Below the pieces are notes generated by a model that made no database searches, was not told where the DNA came from, and saw nothing but the letters and a program-made list of their open reading frames with translations. Positions 60,375 through 64,000 of a stretch of 64,000 nucleotides of DNA are shown piece by piece (within the stretch, counting starts at the first letter, position 1; every line of letters begins with the position of its first letter). The stretch comes from Nocardioides baekrokdamisoli (GTDB lineage: Bacteria > Actinomycetota > Actinomycetes > Propionibacteriales > Nocardioidaceae), in the NCBI RefSeq assembly GCF_003945325.1, contig NZ_AP019307.1:2418001-2482000 (forward strand), in the 5' to 3' direction. The translations under genes and the position numbers were made by a program.

Positions 60375-61193
60375 GTGCGCATCGTTCGATTCACCGTCCC
60401 CGGCACCGAAGGTCCGCAATACGGAGCCCTGACCGGCGACCTGGACGAGTTCGGTCAGCCCGCTGACGACGCCGTCATCGTCGCGTTGGCCGGTGACCCG
60501 CTGTACGCCGGCGTCCACATCCTCGAGCAAACGTACCCGCTGAGCGCGGTCGGCCTGCTGGCGCCGATCATCCCGCGGAGCAAGATCGTGGCCATCGGCA
60601 AGAACTATGCGGACCACGCCGCTGAGATGGGCGGTGAGGTACCGGCCGAACCGCTGATGTTCCTCAAGCCCAACACGGCGGTCGTCGGCCCGGGCGACGG
60701 CATTGTCTACCCGACCCAGAGCGAAAACGTGCACTACGAGGGCGAGCTGGCGATCGTGATCAGTCGGATCTGCCGTGACGTGCCGAAGGAACGTGCCGCC
60801 GAGGTCATCTACGGCTTCACGCTCGCCAACGACGTGACCGCGCGGGACCTGCAGAAGCGCGACGGTCAGTTCACGCGCGCGAAGGGTTTCGACACGTTCT
60901 GCCCGCTGGGCCCGTGGATCGAGACCGAACTTGCTCTGGAGACGATCAAGGACGGCATCGCGATCCAGACCTACCTGGACGGCGATCTCGTCCAGGACGG
61001 CTCGACCAAGGATCTGATGTTCGACGTCCCGACGCTCATCGAGGCGGTGACCAGCGTGATGACGCTGCTGCCCGGCGATGTCATCCTGACCGGCACCCCG
61101 TCCGGTGTCGGCCCGATGACGGTGGGACAAGAAGTAGAAGTTGCGAGCCCGGTCCTGGGTGCGCTGATGAACACGGTGGTAGCCAAGAAATGA
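60375..61193 (+). CDS. Fumarylacetoacetate hydrolase family protein
   Basis: 272 residues. [34 protein letters not shown], metal Glus in [12 protein letters not shown] and Asp in [13 protein letters not shown]. Small FAH proteins hydrolyse or decarboxylate 3-acylpyruvates or oxaloacetate. TAGCCT is 6 nt before GTG. Overlaps gltX by 4 bp. Confidence 0.92.
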   Translation: MRIVRFTVPGTEGPQYGALTGDLDEFGQPADDAVIVALAGDPLYAGVHILEQTYPLSAVGLLAPIIPRSKIVAIGKNYADHAAEMGGEVPAEPLMFLKPNTAVVGPGDGIVYPTQSENVHYEGELAIVISRICRDVPKERAAEVIYGFTLANDVTARDLQKRDGQFTRAKGFDTFCPLGPWIETELALETIKDGIAIQTYLDGDLVQDGSTKDLMFDVPTLIEAVTSVMTLLPGDVILTGTPSGVGPMTVGQEVEVASPVLGALMNTVVAKK

Positions 61194-62707
61194 CTGTTCG
61201 CGTACGTATGGCCCCGAGCCCGACCGGCTCCCCGCACGTCGGTCTGGTGCGTACGGCTCTGTTCAACTGGGCCTTCGCGCGCCACCACGGCGGCACCTTC
61301 GTGTTCCGGGTGGAGGACACCGACAAGGAGCGCTCGACCGCTGAGTCCGAGGCCGCCGTGATCGACCTGCTGCACTGGCTGGGCCTGGAGTGGGACGAGG
61401 GCCCCGAGGTCGGCGGCCCGTACGGCCCGTACCGCCAGTCCGAGCGCACTGAGCTCTACAAGGACGCGCTCGCGCGTCTCGTCGACGGTGGGCACGCGTA
61501 CAAGTGCTACTGCACGACGGAGGAGACCGAGGCCCGGTTCGCGGAGAAGAAGGCCGCGTACGACTCCGCGAAGGCGGCCTTCGTTGCCGCTGGTGGCCAG
61601 GGTACGAAGCCCGAGGCGCCGATCATGGGCTACGACGGCTTCTGTCGCGACCTCACCGCCGAGCAGCTCGCCGCGTTCGAGGGGCGGCCGTGGGTGCCGC
61701 GGCTGCGGATGCCGGACGGCTCGATCACCTGGAATGACCTCGTCCGCGGAGACGTGACGTTCGAGACCAAGCACATCCCGGACTACGCATTGGCCCGCGC
61801 CAATGGTGACCCGCTCTACACGCTGGTCAACCCGGTCGACGACGCGTACATGAAGATCACCCACGTCCTGCGCGGCGAGGACCTGCTCTCCAGCACCCCG
61901 CGCCAGATCGCGCTGTACGACGCGCTCAAGGCGGTCGGGATCGCTGATCTGACTCCGGAGTTCGGGCACCTCCCTTACGTCATGGGGGAGGGCAACAAGA
62001 AGCTCTCCAAGCGTGACCCCGAGGCGCACGCCCTGGCGTACCGCGACCAGGGATTCATCCCCGAGGGCCTGCTCAACTACCTGGCTCTGCTCGGCTGGTC
62101 GATCGCTGGCGATCGCGACATCTTCTCGCTGGAGGAAATGGTCGAGGCGTTCGACATCAAGGACGTCAACCCGAACCCAGCCCGCTTCGACATCAAGAAG
62201 TGTGAGGCGATCAACGCCACGCACATGCACCAACTCTCGGTCGAGGACTGCACCCATCGGGCGCTGCCGTTCCTCAAGCGCGACGGCGTGCTGACCGACC
62301 CGGTGTCGCCAGCCGACCAGCAACTGCTCGAGCTGGCGATGCCGTTCGTGGCCGAGCGGGTCAACAAGCTCACCGAGGTCGGTGAGCTGTTGCGCTTCCT
62401 CTTCGTGTCCGATGACGACTTCACGGTCGACGCCGAGGACAAGGAGAAGGTCGTCGACGCCGGCGACGGTCCCGCTGTCATCCAGGCCGCGTACGACGCC
62501 CTGAGGTCGATCGAGATCTGGTCGGCCGCGACCATCTCGGATGCGCTGTCCCTGGCTCTCGTCGAGGAGATGGGCCTCAAGCCGCGCGTCGCGTTCGGTC
62601 CAGTACGCGTCGCCACCACCGGCCGTCGGATCAGCCCGCCGCTGTACGAATCGCTCGAACTCCTCGGTCGCGACCGTACGCTTCGCCGACTGCAGGCTGC
62701 GCTCTGA
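61190..62707 (+). CDS. gltX: Glutamyl-tRNA synthetase
   Basis: 505 residues from ATG 61190. [20 protein letters not shown] includes the HIGH-like word; [12 protein letters not shown] is the KMSKS loop. The cell uses GatCAB, so this enzyme should charge both tRNA(Glu) and tRNA(Gln) (known logic). Couples to the FAH gene by ATGA. Confidence 0.97.
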   Translation: MTVRVRMAPSPTGSPHVGLVRTALFNWAFARHHGGTFVFRVEDTDKERSTAESEAAVIDLLHWLGLEWDEGPEVGGPYGPYRQSERTELYKDALARLVDGGHAYKCYCTTEETEARFAEKKAAYDSAKAAFVAAGGQGTKPEAPIMGYDGFCRDLTAEQLAAFEGRPWVPRLRMPDGSITWNDLVRGDVTFETKHIPDYALARANGDPLYTLVNPVDDAYMKITHVLRGEDLLSSTPRQIALYDALKAVGIADLTPEFGHLPYVMGEGNKKLSKRDPEAHALAYRDQGFIPEGLLNYLALLGWSIAGDRDIFSLEEMVEAFDIKDVNPNPARFDIKKCEAINATHMHQLSVEDCTHRALPFLKRDGVLTDPVSPADQQLLELAMPFVAERVNKLTEVGELLRFLFVSDDDFTVDAEDKEKVVDAGDGPAVIQAAYDALRSIEIWSAATISDALSLALVEEMGLKPRVAFGPVRVATTGRRISPPLYESLELLGRDRTLRRLQAAL

Positions 62708-62733
62708 CCTCGCCGCGCCTCACGTACCCCCAG

Positions 62734-63612
62734 TTGCACCGGCTCGGCCGGCACAGCTGGGGGTTGTGGGTTGTAGGGATCGTGGGTGCCTTCGTCGGTG
62801 CGCTGGTGCTGGTGCCGCTTGTTGCCGCTCTGGGGATCCGGATCGCGAATGCGATCGGTGGGGCAGATTTCATCAGCACGGATCGGCTCACCGCGAAGGT
62901 CGGCGTCACCCCGCCTGACCTGGCCGCCCTCAACCTCAACAACGCGGGCTGGATCCTCGTCGCCGTCGCGCTGACCTGGTTCGTCCATCGGGTACGCCCC
63001 GGCTTCCTGATCAGCGTTGCGCAGCGGTTCCGGTGGCGCTGGCTGGCGGTGTGCTTCGGGCTGGGAATCCTCACCCTGGCGGTGACCGTGCTGGTCGAAC
63101 TGGTGATCCCGTCGACGACCAGCGCGGCCGCGGCCGAGCACTACTCGACCGAGCGGACCGCTGCGTTCATCGCGGTGGTCGCGCTGACGACGCCGTTGCA
63201 GGCGATGGGCGAGGAGTTCATGTTCCGCGGCTATCTCACCCAGGCCATGGGCGGCGTCGCGCCGAAGGCTGTTGCTGTGGTCGTGCCCGCGTTGCTGTTC
63301 GCCGCCGCACACGGATCGCAGGGTCTGCCGGTGTTCATCGACCGACTGACGTTCGGGCTGATGGCCGGCGTCGTGGTGCTCGTCAGCGGAGGTCTCGAGG
63401 CCGGGATCGCGATGCACGTCCTCAACAATCTGGTCGCCTTCGGGGTCGCCATCGGGACGCACTCCGTCAGCGCGACTCTGGCTGCGTCCGGTGGCACCTG
63501 GTGGGTCGTGCCGGTGACCCTCACGCAGAACGGCGTGTTCCTCGTGCTGGTCGTCTGGGCCACCCGCCGGCGTGGGCCGGACTTCGCGTCCGCTCCAGCT
63601 GCAGCCGCCTGA
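62734..63612 (+). CDS. CPBP family intramembrane metalloprotease
   Basis: 292 residues from TTG 62734; about eight helices. The active motif EExxxR is in QAMGEEFMFRGYL and a second His in LFAAAHG, with HVLNN later. It would cut membrane proteins or process peptides. The open frame with a conserved-looking start (SPRLTYPQLHRLGRH) goes back to a CTG at 62704 that overlaps the gltX stop, so the real start may be that CTG. Confidence 0.85.
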   Translation: MHRLGRHSWGLWVVGIVGAFVGALVLVPLVAALGIRIANAIGGADFISTDRLTAKVGVTPPDLAALNLNNAGWILVAVALTWFVHRVRPGFLISVAQRFRWRWLAVCFGLGILTLAVTVLVELVIPSTTSAAAAEHYSTERTAAFIAVVALTTPLQAMGEEFMFRGYLTQAMGGVAPKAVAVVVPALLFAAAHGSQGLPVFIDRLTFGLMAGVVVLVSGGLEAGIAMHVLNNLVAFGVAIGTHSVSATLAASGGTWWVVPVTLTQNGVFLVLVVWATRRRGPDFASAPAAAA

Positions 63613-63665
63613 AGTGCGGTCTGTGGGTGTCGGCATCGGCGCCCAACGATGCGTCCTGGCCCGTC

Positions 63666-64000
63666 CTACCTGCGCAAATGCAGTTCCAGCAGCCTGCCGT
63701 TGCGGGTCGACTGGTACCGCGAGTCGTGAAGCCTTCGGTGGTGGTGACCGCACACGAGTAGTGCGTTGTTGAGGTCGGTGCGGCCGCCACGGGACCAGGG
63801 GTCTTCGTGGTGGGCGTCGCACCACGTCGAGGGCACGTCGCAGCCTTGGACCTGGCAGGTGGAGTGTCGGGTGCGCAGCGCCTTGCGCTGGGCTGGCGTG
63901 AACAACCGTTGCGCACGACCCAGGTCCAGCACCTGCGACCTGCCTCCCAGGACAACAGGAATGATCTCGGCGGTGCAAGCCAATCGGCGTGCTTCGGCGG
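63666..64000 (-). CDS. HNH endonuclease (DUF222-type), truncated by window end
   Basis: Only the C-terminal part is present; it runs off at 64000. CQVQGCDVPSTWCDAHHEDP then DLNNALLVCGHHHRRLHDS is the HNH zinc fold of DUF222/13E12 proteins; the upstream ARRLACTAEIIPVVLGG is usual for them. These genes are many and often mobile in actinobacteria. Confidence 0.88.
   Translation of the reverse strand, partial: AEARRLACTAEIIPVVLGGRSQVLDLGRAQRLFTPAQRKALRTRHSTCQVQGCDVPSTWCDAHHEDPWSRGGRTDLNNALLVCGHHHRRLHDSRYQSTRNGRLLELHLRR

Overview
The window is high-GC DNA dense with genes and typical of an actinobacterium, probably Nocardioidaceae or a close relative. Pointers are the GatCAB amidotransferase, a lipoprotein-rich envelope, a DtxR/IdeR-type iron box, many GTG starts, heavy use of CGTACG words, DUF222/HNH-type endonuclease, and many starts with a TANNNT box only 6-8 nt upstream (a layout that suggests leaderless mRNA). 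The family assignment is inference from gene content and style; no marker gene such as 16S rRNA is present. I see no tRNA, rRNA or CRISPR array.

Layout. 1-5200: end of a MetE-like gene, DUF2853 protein, a tetR-MFS efflux operon with twin operators, and ligA. 5201-11722: a reductase, a small zinc-ribbon membrane protein, gatCAB, and a fused bluB-cobT gene for the lower ligand of B12. 11723-14767: a cobalamin riboswitch and a btuFCD-type importer. 14730-21122: hydrolases, ilvD, and a vapBC toxin-antitoxin pair coupled to a GNAT gene. 21142-24703: ilvB leader/attenuator and ilvBNC. 24867-28445: efeUOB iron uptake under an iron box. 28484-33086: a frnE/dsbA-like gene split by a 3.9 kb insertion, which itself carries three small zinc-ribbon/membrane or signal-anchored genes, one of them split by an IS3-family element. 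33089-41236: a methyltransferase, leuB, ilvE, a membrane Ser/Thr kinase, and citramalate synthase cimA, with leader peptides before leuB and cimA. 41398-51956: histidine utilisation (iclR-type regulator, hutH, hutU, M20 amidohydrolase, hutF, hutI) followed by an amino-acid ABC importer. 51957-56206: bioBAFD. 56341-64000: assorted genes, a mazEF pair, gltX, a CPBP protease and a truncated HNH endonuclease.

How it fits together. Much of the window is branched-chain amino acid synthesis (ilvD, ilvBNC, leuB, ilvE, cimA). Three short leader ORFs carry codons matching the pathway they precede: Leu-Val-Val-Ile before ilvB, Leu-Leu-Val-Val before leuB, and four Ile codons before cimA. All three lie 6-7 nt behind a -10-like box. 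B12 uptake and B12 lower-ligand synthesis are neighbours. Histidine breakdown has its own regulator, with the same TCTCG-N4-CGAGA palindrome at two places in the cluster.

The most striking structural result is the nested insertion. Removing the IS and one 4-bp duplicate restores a 218-codon reading frame. Removing the whole 3,890-bp insert and one 5-bp duplicate restores a 235-codon FrnE-like frame. The outer insert carries no recognisable transposase of its own.
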